64,000 bases of DNA from SFLA01 sp045595785 (GTDB lineage: Bacteria > Bacillota > Clostridia > Oscillospirales > CAG-382): NCBI GenBank assembly GCA_045595785.1, contig JAZOBE010000013.1, forward strand, positions 3,137-67,136, written 5' to 3'. The stretch's first letter is position 1. The number at the start of each line of letters is the position of its first letter. A model generated the notes under the pieces. The model made no database searches. It saw only the letters and a program-made list of their open reading frames with translations, and was not told the origin of the DNA. Below, piece by piece: positions 7,678 to 16,504 of the stretch. The position numbers and the translations under genes were made by a program.

Positions 7678-7704
7678 AACGAACATTTTCAGGAGGTAAA
7701 TGAA

Positions 7705-9264
7705 ATGACAAAGAAACTCTTATGTGTTTTACTGACCCTCACCCTCGTTCTTGGACTTACTGCAGCATTCACGCTTGAAAGCTCTGCAGCTTCCATCGCT
7801 CTTATTTACGAGAGCGCTACCGACCCCGTTATCGACGGTGTTGTTGATTCAGAAGGTTACAGACTTGTCTGCGAAACCGGCGCTGACCCTACAGGCAACC
7901 TTAAGACCTGGGAAGGCTGTACCGTAGATGACACCATGCAGCTTTATGCTTGCTGGAAGGGCGATTATCTCTACCTTGCAGTTAAAGTTGTTTGTAACGG
8001 TGAACACGTTGCTTACATGGATAATGCAGGTGAGCACTTCATTTTTAACGCACATTATATGATGACTTGTATGTGCCCCGGCGATCCTTATCAGGAAGTT
8101 TATAAGGGCGATAACGAAGACGGCACTTGGACTTGGGGCGCGCTTTACAACGCTTCTCACGTTTGGGAATGGACTGTAATCAATCCTTCTCAGGAAACTG
8201 ATTCTGACATCGCTGACCACTTCCGTAACATGTCTGCACAGGAAGGCTTTGAATACAAGGTTGCTACTGCTGACGGTTTTGATACCTATGAACAGAAGAT
8301 TCCCCTTTCCAAGGTTGTTAACAGCACCCAGGCAGGCGGTATCAAAGCTGAAGTTGGTTCTCTCTTCGGTCTCGGCTTCATGATCGGCCTTACCGACGTT
8401 GGTACCGGCTATGTTGCTACCGATGACGAAGTTTACTTCTCTGATTACTTCACCGGCGATAAGTACATCAACGGTATGGCATACTGCAAACTGGCTTCCG
8501 ATATCGAGAAGGATCCTTCCGATGTTCCCGAAACTCCCGCTGCTCCCGAAGCTATTGACGAACAGTATGACATATTCCCTCAGCTTGACGGTCTCTGGGT
8601 AGCTACTCCTCATGATGAAGCAACCGTAACCGTTACCTATTCTCAGGGCACCACTGTTATCGGAGGCAGTATCTCCGGCAAATGGCCCTCCGCTTCCGCT
8701 AACCTTCCCAAGACTATTTATCTTGGCGAAGGCACCAGCCTTGTTTATGACTTCTCCTTTGATGTTGGTACTACCAGCATTCGTGTAAATGACCAGAAAG
8801 AGCTGCACAAGCTCATTCCCGACGCTCCCATCGAAGCCGGCTCCGGCGACCTTCAGCCCGGTACCTACAGCGGTGCTATCTCCTATGAACAGCTCGTTGA
8901 GCTTCTCGGCGCAGATGAAAACGGTCTCGTAAGAATCGACTCCTTCACCATTTACTCTGTAAACGGTGCAGAAATCACCTTCAACACCTTCAAGTTCGAT
9001 CCTTCTTATGTTCCTCCCGTTGTTGAACCCGAAGTTTCCGAGCCTGAAACCGACGATTCCTCTGAGCCCGTTGAAGATTCTTCCGAGCCCGTTGACGAAT
9101 CCGAGCCCGCGACCAACGATTCCTCTGCACCCGCTACCTCTGATGACGCTTCCGAAGAAAAAGGCGGCAACACCGGCCTTATCGTTGGTATCGCTATCGC
9201 AGTTGTTGCAGTTATCGCAATCGTTGTAGTTGTAGTAATTGTCTCCAAGAAAAAGAAGGCATAA
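7705..9264 (+). CDS. Secreted, membrane-anchored protein with CBM9-like N-terminal domain
   Basis: A 519-residue protein. A signal peptide (cleavage probable after SSAA, about residue 29) leads to a domain of about 230 residues resembling carbohydrate-binding module 9/DOMON folds (DPVIDGVVDSEGY...LYLAVKV), then a second beta-rich region. A Pro/Ser/Glu linker with SEP-type repeats (about 440-480) follows, then a C-terminal transmembrane helix and a KKKK tail. It is probably displayed on the cell surface and may bind sugars or cell-wall polymers. The gene uses many C-ending codons (TTC, GAC, CCC) unlike its AT-rich neighbours, a sign of high expression. It has an AGGAGGT ribosome site. The exact function is unknown. 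Confidence 0.8.
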   Translation: MTKKLLCVLLTLTLVLGLTAAFTLESSAASIALIYESATDPVIDGVVDSEGYRLVCETGADPTGNLKTWEGCTVDDTMQLYACWKGDYLYLAVKVVCNGEHVAYMDNAGEHFIFNAHYMMTCMCPGDPYQEVYKGDNEDGTWTWGALYNASHVWEWTVINPSQETDSDIADHFRNMSAQEGFEYKVATADGFDTYEQKIPLSKVVNSTQAGGIKAEVGSLFGLGFMIGLTDVGTGYVATDDEVYFSDYFTGDKYINGMAYCKLASDIEKDPSDVPETPAAPEAIDEQYDIFPQLDGLWVATPHDEATVTVTYSQGTTVIGGSISGKWPSASANLPKTIYLGEGTSLVYDFSFDVGTTSIRVNDQKELHKLIPDAPIEAGSGDLQPGTYSGAISYEQLVELLGADENGLVRIDSFTIYSVNGAEITFNTFKFDPSYVPPVVEPEVSEPETDDSSEPVEDSSEPVDESEPATNDSSAPATSDDASEEKGGNTGLIVGIAIAVVAVIAIVVVVVIVSKKKKA

Positions 9265-9280
9265 TTACCTTACTTAATTT

Positions 9281-9306
9281 AACGGACGGGTATTAACCCG
9301 TCCGTT
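9281..9306 (+). terminator. Terminator after the surface protein gene
   Basis: AACGGACGGGT pairs with ACCCGTCCGTT around a 4-base loop, then TTCTT. It lies 16 bases after the stop codon. Confidence 0.8.
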
Positions 9307-9336
9307 TCTTCATCTAACTGCTCGTGTATACACAAA

Positions 9337-9370
9337 AACTCCGCTTCAAACAGAAGCGGAGTTATTTTTT
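9337..9370. terminator. Bidirectional terminator before tldE end
   Basis: An 11-bp stem AACTCCGCTTC/GAAGCGGAGTT with a 5-base loop. It has a T run on the plus side (9364-9370) and TTTTTG on the minus side, serving the convergent tldE gene. Confidence 0.85.
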
Positions 9371-10695
9371 TATTTACCTGCAACAGGCATTTTGGGAATA
9401 TAAATATCAGGACCTGCAAAAACTGTTGGTGAAGTGGAAAGTCCGAAATCTACAGTATCACCCAGCGCAGCGATATCTTTAAGAAGCTTAAAGAAATTAC
9501 CTGCAACAGTAAAAGACTTGACGGGTCTTCCCAACTTACCGTCTTCAATCATATAACCGGCGCTCTCAACTGAGAAATCGCCTGTGGTGGGATTTGCGCC
9601 CGCATGCAGACCCTTGACCTCGGTAATGAAAATACCGCCATCCGCCGTTTTAAGAAGCTCCTCGCGGGACACGTTACCGGGTTTGATATAGAAGTTGTGG
9701 AAACGAATGCCGTTGGAATGGTTACCATTACCTGTAGTGGTCTTCCCTGCCTTTTTCGCAGAAGAAAGGTTATAAAGCAAGGTGTTAAGCGTACCGTTTT
9801 CAACAACGCACTTAGTATAGGTAGCAACGCCCTCGCCGTCAAATGCAGACTGCACCGAACCGGGACGGAAGGGATCATCAACAATAGTAACACAATCAGC
9901 AGCAATTACAGTGCCTTCCTTTCCCTTAAGCAAAGAAAGTCCTTTTTCAGCATTCTTGGCAGAGAAGACGGGAGCAAAGGTGGAAAGAAGACTACGAACC
10001 GTCTCACTTGCAATAACGATAGGATATTCACCGGTAGGTGCAGGAGAAGCACCGATCTGTGAAAGCGCTTTATCAACCGCCTTGTTGCACGCAGATTCCA
10101 ATTCTTCAAAAGTAGAACCGTTAGCACCCTTGAAAGCAGAAACGCTTTCCTCGCCTTCACGTACAACGACAGAAACATAGCCATAATTCACACCGTAACG
10201 CTGAGAAAGCTCAAGTCCGTGAGAGTTATACATATGACTACCGCTGATTCCTACGCCTACAGCAGATTGGGTACCATCTGCGATTTTTTCAGAAAGAGAA
10301 TAAGTTTTCTTTTGAAGCGCAAGCGCAGCTTCACGTAGCGCGGCCGCGGATGGAATAACAGGCTCAGGCATATCAACTTCCTTATATGAAGGACTGCCTG
10401 CAAAAAATTCAAGTTCGTCTTCACTCTCGGAAACAGATGCATTTGCAGCGGCTTTTTTAACAAGGTCGGCAATTTCATCCACCTCAAAAAGCTGAGTGGA
10501 AGCATAGCCTGCTCTGCCGTTTATAATACAACGAAAATCAACAGAAGAAGCGCTTTCGGAAGTGAAGCTGCTTATTTCATCCTTAAGAGTTTCGGTGCTC
10601 ATGCCCTCGCTCTCGGAATAGTAGATCTCATACTGGGTAACGCCGACAGCTTTAGCAGCTTCGGCAACTATAGCTTTAATTTCAGAAAATGTCAT
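9370..10695 (-). CDS. pmbA: TldE/PmbA, metalloprotease-associated subunit
   Basis: A 441-residue protein of the TldD/TldE family. It lacks the HExxxH zinc motif of TldD, which marks it as the TldE (PmbA) partner. Family landmarks include the central GISGSHMYNSHG region and a C-terminal LHAGANPTTGDFSVESAG stretch. TldD and TldE form a cytoplasmic heterodimeric protease that trims unfolded peptides and matures modified peptide antibiotics. It lies 12 bases downstream of tldD in the same operon. The long plus-strand frames opposite it are shadows. Confidence 0.93.
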   Translation of the reverse strand: MTFSEIKAIVAEAAKAVGVTQYEIYYSESEGMSTETLKDEISSFTSESASSVDFRCIINGRAGYASTQLFEVDEIADLVKKAAANASVSESEDELEFFAGSPSYKEVDMPEPVIPSAAALREAALALQKKTYSLSEKIADGTQSAVGVGISGSHMYNSHGLELSQRYGVNYGYVSVVVREGEESVSAFKGANGSTFEELESACNKAVDKALSQIGASPAPTGEYPIVIASETVRSLLSTFAPVFSAKNAEKGLSLLKGKEGTVIAADCVTIVDDPFRPGSVQSAFDGEGVATYTKCVVENGTLNTLLYNLSSAKKAGKTTTGNGNHSNGIRFHNFYIKPGNVSREELLKTADGGIFITEVKGLHAGANPTTGDFSVESAGYMIEDGKLGRPVKSFTVAGNFFKLLKDIAALGDTVDFGLSTSPTVFAGPDIYIPKMPVAGK

Positions 10696-10707
10696 AATAC
10701 GCCCTCC

Positions 10708-12093
10708 TTATTTGCTTACGCCGCCAACTGTAATGTTGGAAACTCTGATAAGAGGCTGACCAACGTTAGTGGGAATACTACCGGAGCTGGAACCGCACAT
10801 ACCCTGACCCATTTCAAGATTTTGTCCAACCATATCAATATCCTGAATGATCTGGCTGCCGGTACCGATAAGAGATGCACCGCGTACGGGCTCACATATC
10901 TTACCGTTTCTGATAATGTAGCCTTCATTAACGGAAAAGTTAAAGGCTCCGTTGACGGGATTTACAGAACCGCCACCCATATTAGCGGCATAGAGACCAT
11001 ACTCGATAGAAGCAATGATATCTTCATTCTTATCAGGGCCGTTTGCAATGTAGGTATTAGTCATACGAGAAGTAGGCTCATACATATAACCCTGACGTCT
11101 GCCGGAGCCCGTAGAAGGAACTCCCATGCGACGTGAACCGAGTCGGTCAACCATATACGACTTAAGAATACCATTTTCTATAAGAACATTTTTCTGTGAA
11201 GGATGTCCTTCATCATCTATATTAATAGAACCCCAAGCGTTAGGAATAGTACCGTCGTCAATAGCAGTAACCTTTTCGTTAGCTATCTTCTGACCAAGCT
11301 TGCCGCACATTTGAGATGCACCGATTGCAACAGATGTAGCTTCAAGAGAATGTCCGCATGCCTCGTGGAAAATAACGCCGCCGAAACCATTTTCGATAGC
11401 GACAGGCATCTGTCCGGCAGGACAAGGAACTGCACCGAGATTGACGATCGCTTGACGAGCTGCGTATTTACCGGTATCTGCAGGATTAATAAACTCAAAC
11501 ATCTCCATACCCATTGCTCTGCCGGGTCCTATAAAGCCAGCCTGGTTTTCGGTTCCGTTGGAAGCGATTGCAGAAACAGCAAGGCGGGTACGAACATGTC
11601 TGTCGGTAGTATAAAGCTCCTCGCTGTTGGCAACGAGAATATTATGGTCAATAGAAATAAGATTACCTGTAACCTGAACGATACGTTCATCATATTCCTT
11701 TGCAGCGAAGCATGCTTCTTTAAGTATACCGATACGCTCGGTTATAGGAGCGTCACCGGGCAAACGCTTTACACCATGTATATTGGGGAAAATACGCTCT
11801 GTAAGGTTGATAGAGACCTGTGCAGTGGACTGCGCAATAGTGTCAGCGACTGCAGAAGCACAACGAAGTAAACCTTCACGAGAAAGATCAGTTGTAGTAG
11901 CATAAACGGTACGGGTACCGAAGAATGCACGGATGCCAACACCGGATATTACGGTATCATCGATAGCATCGATCTTACCGCCGATAAGCTTGATAACGTT
12001 TCCGCGGGTAAGTTCCTGATAAATCTCCGCGAAATCCGCTCCGGTAGACATGGCACGAGCCAGTATATCGGAGCATAAGGCTTTAGAAAGCAT
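10708..12093 (-). CDS. tldD: TldD metalloprotease catalytic subunit
   Basis: A 461-residue protein with the zinc-binding motif HEACGH around residue 242, embedded in GVIFHEACGHSLEA. Downstream are a GSINIDDEGHPSQ segment and a Cys-containing C-terminus (EMGQGMCGSSSG) typical of TldD. It is the catalytic half of the TldD/TldE peptidase. It is the first gene of a two-gene operon with its own promoter and an AAGGAGGAAAAA ribosome site. No ribosomal-peptide precursor or modification gene is nearby, so a housekeeping peptide-degrading role is more likely. Confidence 0.95.
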   Translation of the reverse strand: MLSKALCSDILARAMSTGADFAEIYQELTRGNVIKLIGGKIDAIDDTVISGVGIRAFFGTRTVYATTTDLSREGLLRCASAVADTIAQSTAQVSINLTERIFPNIHGVKRLPGDAPITERIGILKEACFAAKEYDERIVQVTGNLISIDHNILVANSEELYTTDRHVRTRLAVSAIASNGTENQAGFIGPGRAMGMEMFEFINPADTGKYAARQAIVNLGAVPCPAGQMPVAIENGFGGVIFHEACGHSLEATSVAIGASQMCGKLGQKIANEKVTAIDDGTIPNAWGSINIDDEGHPSQKNVLIENGILKSYMVDRLGSRRMGVPSTGSGRRQGYMYEPTSRMTNTYIANGPDKNEDIIASIEYGLYAANMGGGSVNPVNGAFNFSVNEGYIIRNGKICEPVRGASLIGTGSQIIQDIDMVGQNLEMGQGMCGSSSGSIPTNVGQPLIRVSNITVGGVSK

Positions 12094-12125
12094 AATTTTT
12101 CCTCCTTGATTTAATCAATATAATT

Positions 12126-12154
12126 ATTTTACAACATAGTAAAAACATTGTCAA
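12126..12154 (-). promoter_or_regulatory. SigA promoter of tldD-tldE
   Basis: TTGACA (12149-12154), a 17-base spacer and TAAAAT (12126-12131) on the minus strand. The -35 box overlaps the stop codon of the upstream dehydrogenase gene. Confidence 0.8.
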
Positions 12155-13020
12155 TGCGAAATTTTGTTAAAAATATTTTCTGCTTGAGAAATAATAAAAT
12201 CATGCTCTTTTTCTGAGCAAGTGCTCAGCTTTCTAATTTTTGGATAACCCCAGACATCAAACATCCAAGGCCCTATCCATTCACAGTTTCCACATTCAGA
12301 AAATACCCCTTTAATAACAGAAAGACAAGCTTTCCTGCGGCTCATAAATATTACCTTCATCGGATGCTTGATAACGGCAAATAACAGTTTCGGATAATGA
12401 GCAGTAATATTGGTAAAGGTGATACCGGGATGTACCACAGAAACAGGCACATCACTCAAGGCAAATAGTGAAAACATGAGATATCGCTTTGAATTGCCAT
12501 AAACTAAATTTGATTTTTTACGAGTAGAAAAATCGATATCATTTTCGTCGGTTTTTGAATAGTTATGAGCAATACTGCCGACAGCTACTATTTTTCCTCC
12601 TCTACTTGACAAAACAGGCGAAAGCACGCGTGCCAAATAATACTGGGAAACGAAATTGATCTGAAACACGTTATCATAGCCTGTACTGCAGATTTTTCGC
12701 GGAATACTGTATGCACCTGCGTTAAGAATAAGATAGTCTATAGGCATAAGCTTTAAACGCTCATAGGCGCCCTTAACAGACTCCATATTCTCTAAATCCG
12801 CAGTAACAAGATGAACCTCTGTTTCCGGACATTTTGAAATTATTACATCTCTTCTTGCAGCAGAACGTTCTAAATTGCGGTCAATTAGTATAAGATCTGC
12901 GCCTAAGGAAGCTAAAATAAGACACACTTCCCCGCCGATACCCCCTGTAGCACCGGTTATGGCAACCAGTTTTCCTTTTAATGACGAAGTGTTATTCTTC
13001 AGCCACTTTTTAATACTCAT
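12151..13020 (-). CDS. Short-chain dehydrogenase/reductase
   Basis: A classical SDR of about 289 residues. It has the nucleotide-binding TGATGGIGGE near the N-terminus, an LDR-like acidic end of beta-2 (LILIDRN), LNAG (catalytic-site support), and the catalytic YGNSK with an upstream Ser in VAVGSIAH. It reduces or oxidises an unknown carbonyl/alcohol with NAD(P). The ATG at 13020 is chosen because GGAG lies 7 bases upstream; an in-frame TTG further up would include the ribosome site. It resembles WW-domain oxidoreductase/retinol-dehydrogenase-type SDRs. It follows ddh, but a hairpin separates them. Confidence 0.85.
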   Translation of the reverse strand: MSIKKWLKNNTSSLKGKLVAITGATGGIGGEVCLILASLGADLILIDRNLERSAARRDVIISKCPETEVHLVTADLENMESVKGAYERLKLMPIDYLILNAGAYSIPRKICSTGYDNVFQINFVSQYYLARVLSPVLSSRGGKIVAVGSIAHNYSKTDENDIDFSTRKKSNLVYGNSKRYLMFSLFALSDVPVSVVHPGITFTNITAHYPKLLFAVIKHPMKVIFMSRRKACLSVIKGVFSECGNCEWIGPWMFDVWGYPKIRKLSTCSEKEHDFIISQAENIFNKISH

Positions 13021-13038
13021 ATTTATCTCCAATAAGTA

Positions 13039-13065
13039 TACCCCGCGAAAAGAAAACGCGGGGTA
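13039..13065 (-). terminator. Hairpin between ddh and the SDR gene
   Basis: A 9-bp GC-rich stem TACCCCGCG/CGCGGGGTA with a 9-base loop. On the minus strand no T run follows, so it is a weak terminator or a processing hairpin. Confidence 0.5.
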
Positions 13066-13071
13066 AATTAA

Positions 13072-14052
13072 TCATAAAAGAGTTTTACGAAGTTCCTCAC
13101 CGGAAAGCGCGCTAAGGTATGCGGGAGGAATATCAAGTACGGTTTTACAGCCGCTTGCACCTTCCTTGCTTAAACGATAAACTGCACGAGCGTAAGAAAC
13201 AAGAACAGATGATGTAAACTCAGGATTAGAGTCCAATTTTAAGCTATACTCAATAACATGACCGCTTCCACTTCCTGTTCTACCAGTTCTGAACACCATT
13301 CCACCGTGTGCCATTCCGGAATGATCACGCTTTAACTCTTCCAAAGAAATAAAGTGAACAGTAGTGTTATAATCTGCAAAATATGCTGGCATTGTCTTGA
13401 TTTCCTGCTCGATACGAGCCTTATCGGCGCCATCTTCGACAACAACAAAGCATTCACGGGTATGCTTCTGACCGGCAGAAAGCTGAGGACAAAGGCCGGC
13501 TCTTACGTCATCAACAGCCTCATCAATTGGAATTGTATACTGTCGAGCATCAACAACACCTTTAATACGGCGAATAGCGTCAGAATGACCTTGACTTACA
13601 CCTTTACCCCAAAAAGTGTATGTTTCGCCTTCAGGCAGGACCGCGGATGCGTACAGACGATTAAGAGAGAACATACCGGGATCCCAACCACACGAAATGA
13701 GAGAAACATGTCCGCTCTGCTTTGCCGCAGAATCAACATTCTCAAAATGTTCGGGAATTTTGGAATGGTTGTCAAAGCTATCCACACAGTTAAATAACGA
13801 AGACAATTCAGGAGTCTGCACTGGGAGATCCGTAGCACTGCCGCCGCAAAGTATCATAACGTCAATATCATTAACCAGATCAGCTGCGCTGTCAGCACTG
13901 ATAACTCTGACGTCCGGCATATCTATCTTCAATGAAGAAGGATCACGGCGCGTAAAAACAGCAACAAGAGACATATCGGGATTTTGTTTGATAGCTGAAA
14001 CGACACCTTTACCAAGATTGCCGTATCCAAAAATACCAATACGAATACTCAT
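13072..14052 (-). CDS. ddh: meso-Diaminopimelate dehydrogenase
   Basis: About 326 residues. The N-terminal Rossmann motif is RIGIFGYGNLGKGV; the substrate domain has SCGWDPGMFSLNR, WGKGVSQGHSDAIRR and HGGMVFRTG, all characteristic of Ddh. It makes meso-DAP in one step from tetrahydrodipicolinate, NADPH and ammonia, supplying peptidoglycan and lysine. The same tetrahydrodipicolinate pool is related to the dipicolinate made by DpaAB at the left of the window. The ATG at 14052 matches the usual family start MSIRIG; a TTG three codons upstream is the alternative. Confidence 0.93.
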   Translation of the reverse strand: MSIRIGIFGYGNLGKGVVSAIKQNPDMSLVAVFTRRDPSSLKIDMPDVRVISADSAADLVNDIDVMILCGGSATDLPVQTPELSSLFNCVDSFDNHSKIPEHFENVDSAAKQSGHVSLISCGWDPGMFSLNRLYASAVLPEGETYTFWGKGVSQGHSDAIRRIKGVVDARQYTIPIDEAVDDVRAGLCPQLSAGQKHTRECFVVVEDGADKARIEQEIKTMPAYFADYNTTVHFISLEELKRDHSGMAHGGMVFRTGRTGSGSGHVIEYSLKLDSNPEFTSSVLVSYARAVYRLSKEGASGCKTVLDIPPAYLSALSGEELRKTLL

Positions 14053-14092
14053 TAAAATCAAACAACCTTTCAGGAAAAAAATAGAATAATAA

Positions 14093-14121
14093 AATATAAC
14101 ACAAAATATTCAAAAATTCAA
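14093..14121 (-). promoter_or_regulatory. SigA-type promoter of ddh
   Basis: TTGAAT (14116-14121), a 17-base spacer and TATATT (14093-14098) on the minus strand, about 40 bases before the ddh start. The -35 overlaps the stop codon of the small upstream ORF. Confidence 0.65.
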
Positions 14122-14288
14122 TAATTAATTATGCTGTATTCAAACATTTCGCAATGAAGTCTTGTACCTATATCCGCACCTACAGGTAACAACGCAAGTG
14201 CTATAAACACCTCGTCTCCCCCATCATCCGGTTTCAAATACGCATATTCTCCTTCAATACTGATCAAAGTATAATCTTTAGGCTCCAT
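14118..14288 (-). CDS. Small protein, 56 residues, DUF3006-like pattern
   Basis: A 56-codon ORF starting ATG with GAGGT seven bases upstream, 10 bases after the stop of the glucosidase gene. The sequence pattern (ISIEGEYAYL...ALALLPVGADIGTRL) resembles the short DUF3006-type proteins, in which an IEGdyA segment is followed by a LLPeGA turn, a small beta-barrel. Their function is unknown. It is probably co-transcribed with the GH13 gene. The coding evidence is the ribosome site, the family-like pattern and the tight spacing. Confidence 0.65.
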   Translation of the reverse strand: MEPKDYTLISIEGEYAYLKPDDGGDEVFIALALLPVGADIGTRLHCEMFEYSIINY

Positions 14289-14298
14289 AGTTTAGACC

Positions 14299-15891
14299 TC
14301 AAGCACAAAATACGGCGATTTCGTAAGGACGGAAAGTGTTTTCCGAGCCATTACGATCAGAATAATTCTTTAAAGCCAGCGTACCGTATTCGTCGCAGTC
14401 AATAACAGAACTATCCTCAAAATTACAAACTACTGTGTATTTTTCGTTTCTAAGCAGTCTTTCGAAGATAAAAAATCCATCTTGCTCGGAAGAAATAACC
14501 TTGAATTCGCCTTTTCGGAAAGCCGCAGCGCTCTTGCGAAGGCTTAATAAATCTTTATAAAAGCGGAAAATGGATTTTTCAGAGGCGAGATCGTTTTCGA
14601 GATTGATCTCCTTCACACGGGAAGACAGAGGTATCCACGTTTTATTCTCAGAAAATCCGCCGCCAACACCATTATTCCAAGGCATGGGACGTCTTGAATT
14701 ATCTCTTCCGCCAAAATTAATCTTTTTAACGGCTTCCTGCTCACTTAAACCGCTTTCAATAAGACGGTTAAACATATCAAAGCTTTCTACATCATCAAAA
14801 TAAGACATGTTGTCATATTCAGAAGAAGCAATACCAAACTCCTGTCCTTGGAAGATAAAAGGAACGCCTTTAAGAAGATAGAACATTGTCGCAATACACG
14901 TAGCAGACTCGTATCTTAACTCTTTGTCATTTCCTGCACGGGAAATGAAGGGAGGATTATCATGGTTATCGGTGAACAAAGAGTACAGCAACCCATGCTG
15001 CTGGGTGAGTGTTTGCCATTTCACGAGAATATCGCGTGTAGAACGAAGAGAATCGTTCATAGGAGTGAATTTTTCACTTCTTCCGGTTTCAAGATGGTCA
15101 AACTGAAACAGAGTGGAAAGCTCATTTCGGTCTTCTCCGATATGACGTTTTATTTCTTCAATATCATTTGCCCAGCATTCACCAACGGTAAAGAGGTGCG
15201 AAGCTTTTTCTCTGCCGAAAAGAGCATTAATATACTTATGAAGATTAGGTCCAAAGCAGTTTCTTCCTGCAACGAAATCCTTGGAAATCTGGTCTATAAC
15301 GTCAATTCTGAAACCGTCAACACCCATGTCGACCCAAAAATCAACTACTTTTTGCATCTCTTCAACAACCTTGGGATTGTCCCAATTCAAATCGGGTTGT
15401 TGAACGGTATAGGAGTGGAGATAATACTGTCCTCTGCTCTCGACATACTCCCAGGCAGAACCGCCAAAGCTTGCACGCCAATCGTTTATTGGCTTATCAA
15501 ACCAATAATAAAAATCGCTGTAAGGATTATCTTGAGATTTGCAGGATTCTTTGAACCACTCGTGCTGATCGGAGGTATGATTGGGAACAAGGTCCATGAT
15601 AAGCTTCATTCCGCGTGAGTGCATCTCAGAAATAAGCTCACGGATATCATCCATAGTACCGAATTCATCCATTATATCGCGATAATCGGCAACATCATAA
15701 CCGTTGTCTTTGTTAGGACTTTTGTAGCAAGGACACATCCATATTGCGTTTATGCCGAGATCACACAGATAATCCAGTTTGGAAATAACGCCGCGAAGAT
15801 CACCAATACCGTCGTTATTAGTATCCATAAAGCTACGGGGATATATCTGATATATAACTAAATCGAGAAAGCTTTCCTGTTTTTTATTCAT
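14299..15891 (-). CDS. GH13 alpha-glucosidase (oligo-1,6-glucosidase / trehalose-6-P hydrolase type)
   Basis: A 530-residue enzyme starting MNKKQESF. The open frame continues far upstream, but that stretch lacks coding character and covers the promoter. Region I is DLVPNHTSD, the catalytic nucleophile is in GFRIDVID, the acid/base Glu in FTVGECW, and the transition-state stabiliser in FTDNHDNP. The order and the PQPDLNWDNP-like stretch fit GH13 exo-alpha-glucosidases that cleave isomaltose, maltose-type or trehalose-phosphate substrates in the cytoplasm. No signal peptide is seen. A GGTGGTG ribosome site precedes the start. The precise substrate is not decided by sequence. Confidence 0.9.
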   Translation of the reverse strand: MNKKQESFLDLVIYQIYPRSFMDTNNDGIGDLRGVISKLDYLCDLGINAIWMCPCYKSPNKDNGYDVADYRDIMDEFGTMDDIRELISEMHSRGMKLIMDLVPNHTSDQHEWFKESCKSQDNPYSDFYYWFDKPINDWRASFGGSAWEYVESRGQYYLHSYTVQQPDLNWDNPKVVEEMQKVVDFWVDMGVDGFRIDVIDQISKDFVAGRNCFGPNLHKYINALFGREKASHLFTVGECWANDIEEIKRHIGEDRNELSTLFQFDHLETGRSEKFTPMNDSLRSTRDILVKWQTLTQQHGLLYSLFTDNHDNPPFISRAGNDKELRYESATCIATMFYLLKGVPFIFQGQEFGIASSEYDNMSYFDDVESFDMFNRLIESGLSEQEAVKKINFGGRDNSRRPMPWNNGVGGGFSENKTWIPLSSRVKEINLENDLASEKSIFRFYKDLLSLRKSAAAFRKGEFKVISSEQDGFFIFERLLRNEKYTVVCNFEDSSVIDCDEYGTLALKNYSDRNGSENTFRPYEIAVFCA

Positions 15892-15921
15892 AATTAGCAC
15901 CACCGTTATTTTATTAAAATT

Positions 15922-15950
15922 ATTATACCATATATTATCTTTTTTAGCAA
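15922..15950 (-). promoter_or_regulatory. SigA promoter of the GH13 gene
   Basis: TTGCTA (15945-15950), a 17-base spacer and a perfect TATAAT (15922-15927) on the minus strand, 30 bases before the chosen start. This supports the internal start at 15891. Confidence 0.75.
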
Positions 15951-15951
15951 G

Positions 15952-15984
15952 AAAAAAGACAGTATCGTTGAAAGATACCGTCTT
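15952..15984 (-). terminator. Terminator after the lipoprotein gene
   Basis: AAGAC-N-GTATC pairs with GATAC-N-GTCTT around a 7-base loop, followed on the minus strand by six Ts. Confidence 0.75.
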
Positions 15985-15997
15985 CTTATAACACAAA

Positions 15998-16504
15998 TTA
16001 ATCTGAAAAAGTAACGCTCTTTGCCCAAGAAACAAAATACTGTCTGTAAGTATCATAAAAGGGCTCATCGGTCGCAAACTGCAAAAGCCAAAAAGCATCG
16101 GTGGATTTGTAGCAAACAGCGAAATACTTATATACATTACCTTCTTCTGCTGTAGCGCTGAATTCAAAATACACAAGTCCGTCTTCAGTATACACATCAG
16201 TAATTGTATCGGTTGAATAACCGTCATGCACAGCCCAGGCATAATCCTCCGAAGAATAAGAATTGTCAATACCAAGATCTTCGAACGTTTCTTTCAATAT
16301 AAGCAGAGTTGCATCAGGTGCGCCGAATGCCGCTGTATACCCTTCGGCAAAAACAGACATTTTCATAAACTCATCGGTGAGTGTTACGGTAAGTTCTTCA
16401 ACGGTAAATTTTTTCAAAGCGCCCTCATAAGCTTTTGTATATGAACAAGCGGTACAAGAAAGAAGAAATAAAAGCGCAAAACATAAGCTAACAAATCTTT
16501 TCAT
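15998..16504 (-). CDS. Small lipoprotein of unknown function
   Basis: 168 residues with a type II signal peptide (hydrophobic stretch then SCTACS lipobox, Cys near residue 20). The mature part of about 148 residues is acidic and mixed alpha/beta (EELTVTLTDEFMKM...), without a recognised domain. The start overlaps the stop of the upstream membrane protein by 4 bases and has AAGGAG upstream, so the two are translationally coupled and may act together at the membrane. Confidence 0.75.
   Translation of the reverse strand: MKRFVSLCFALLFLLSCTACSYTKAYEGALKKFTVEELTVTLTDEFMKMSVFAEGYTAAFGAPDATLLILKETFEDLGIDNSYSSEDYAWAVHDGYSTDTITDVYTEDGLVYFEFSATAEEGNVYKYFAVCYKSTDAFWLLQFATDEPFYDTYRQYFVSWAKSVTFSD

Noticed and set aside
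7849..8808. A 319-codon minus-strand frame inside the surface protein gene
   Set aside because: It lies wholly opposite a gene with a clear signal peptide and promoter, has no ribosome site, and results from its codon bias.
15892..16275. An N-terminal extension of the GH13 frame by 128 codons
   Set aside because: It covers the gene's own promoter and the terminator of the upstream gene and has no family similarity; the start at 15891 has a ribosome site.
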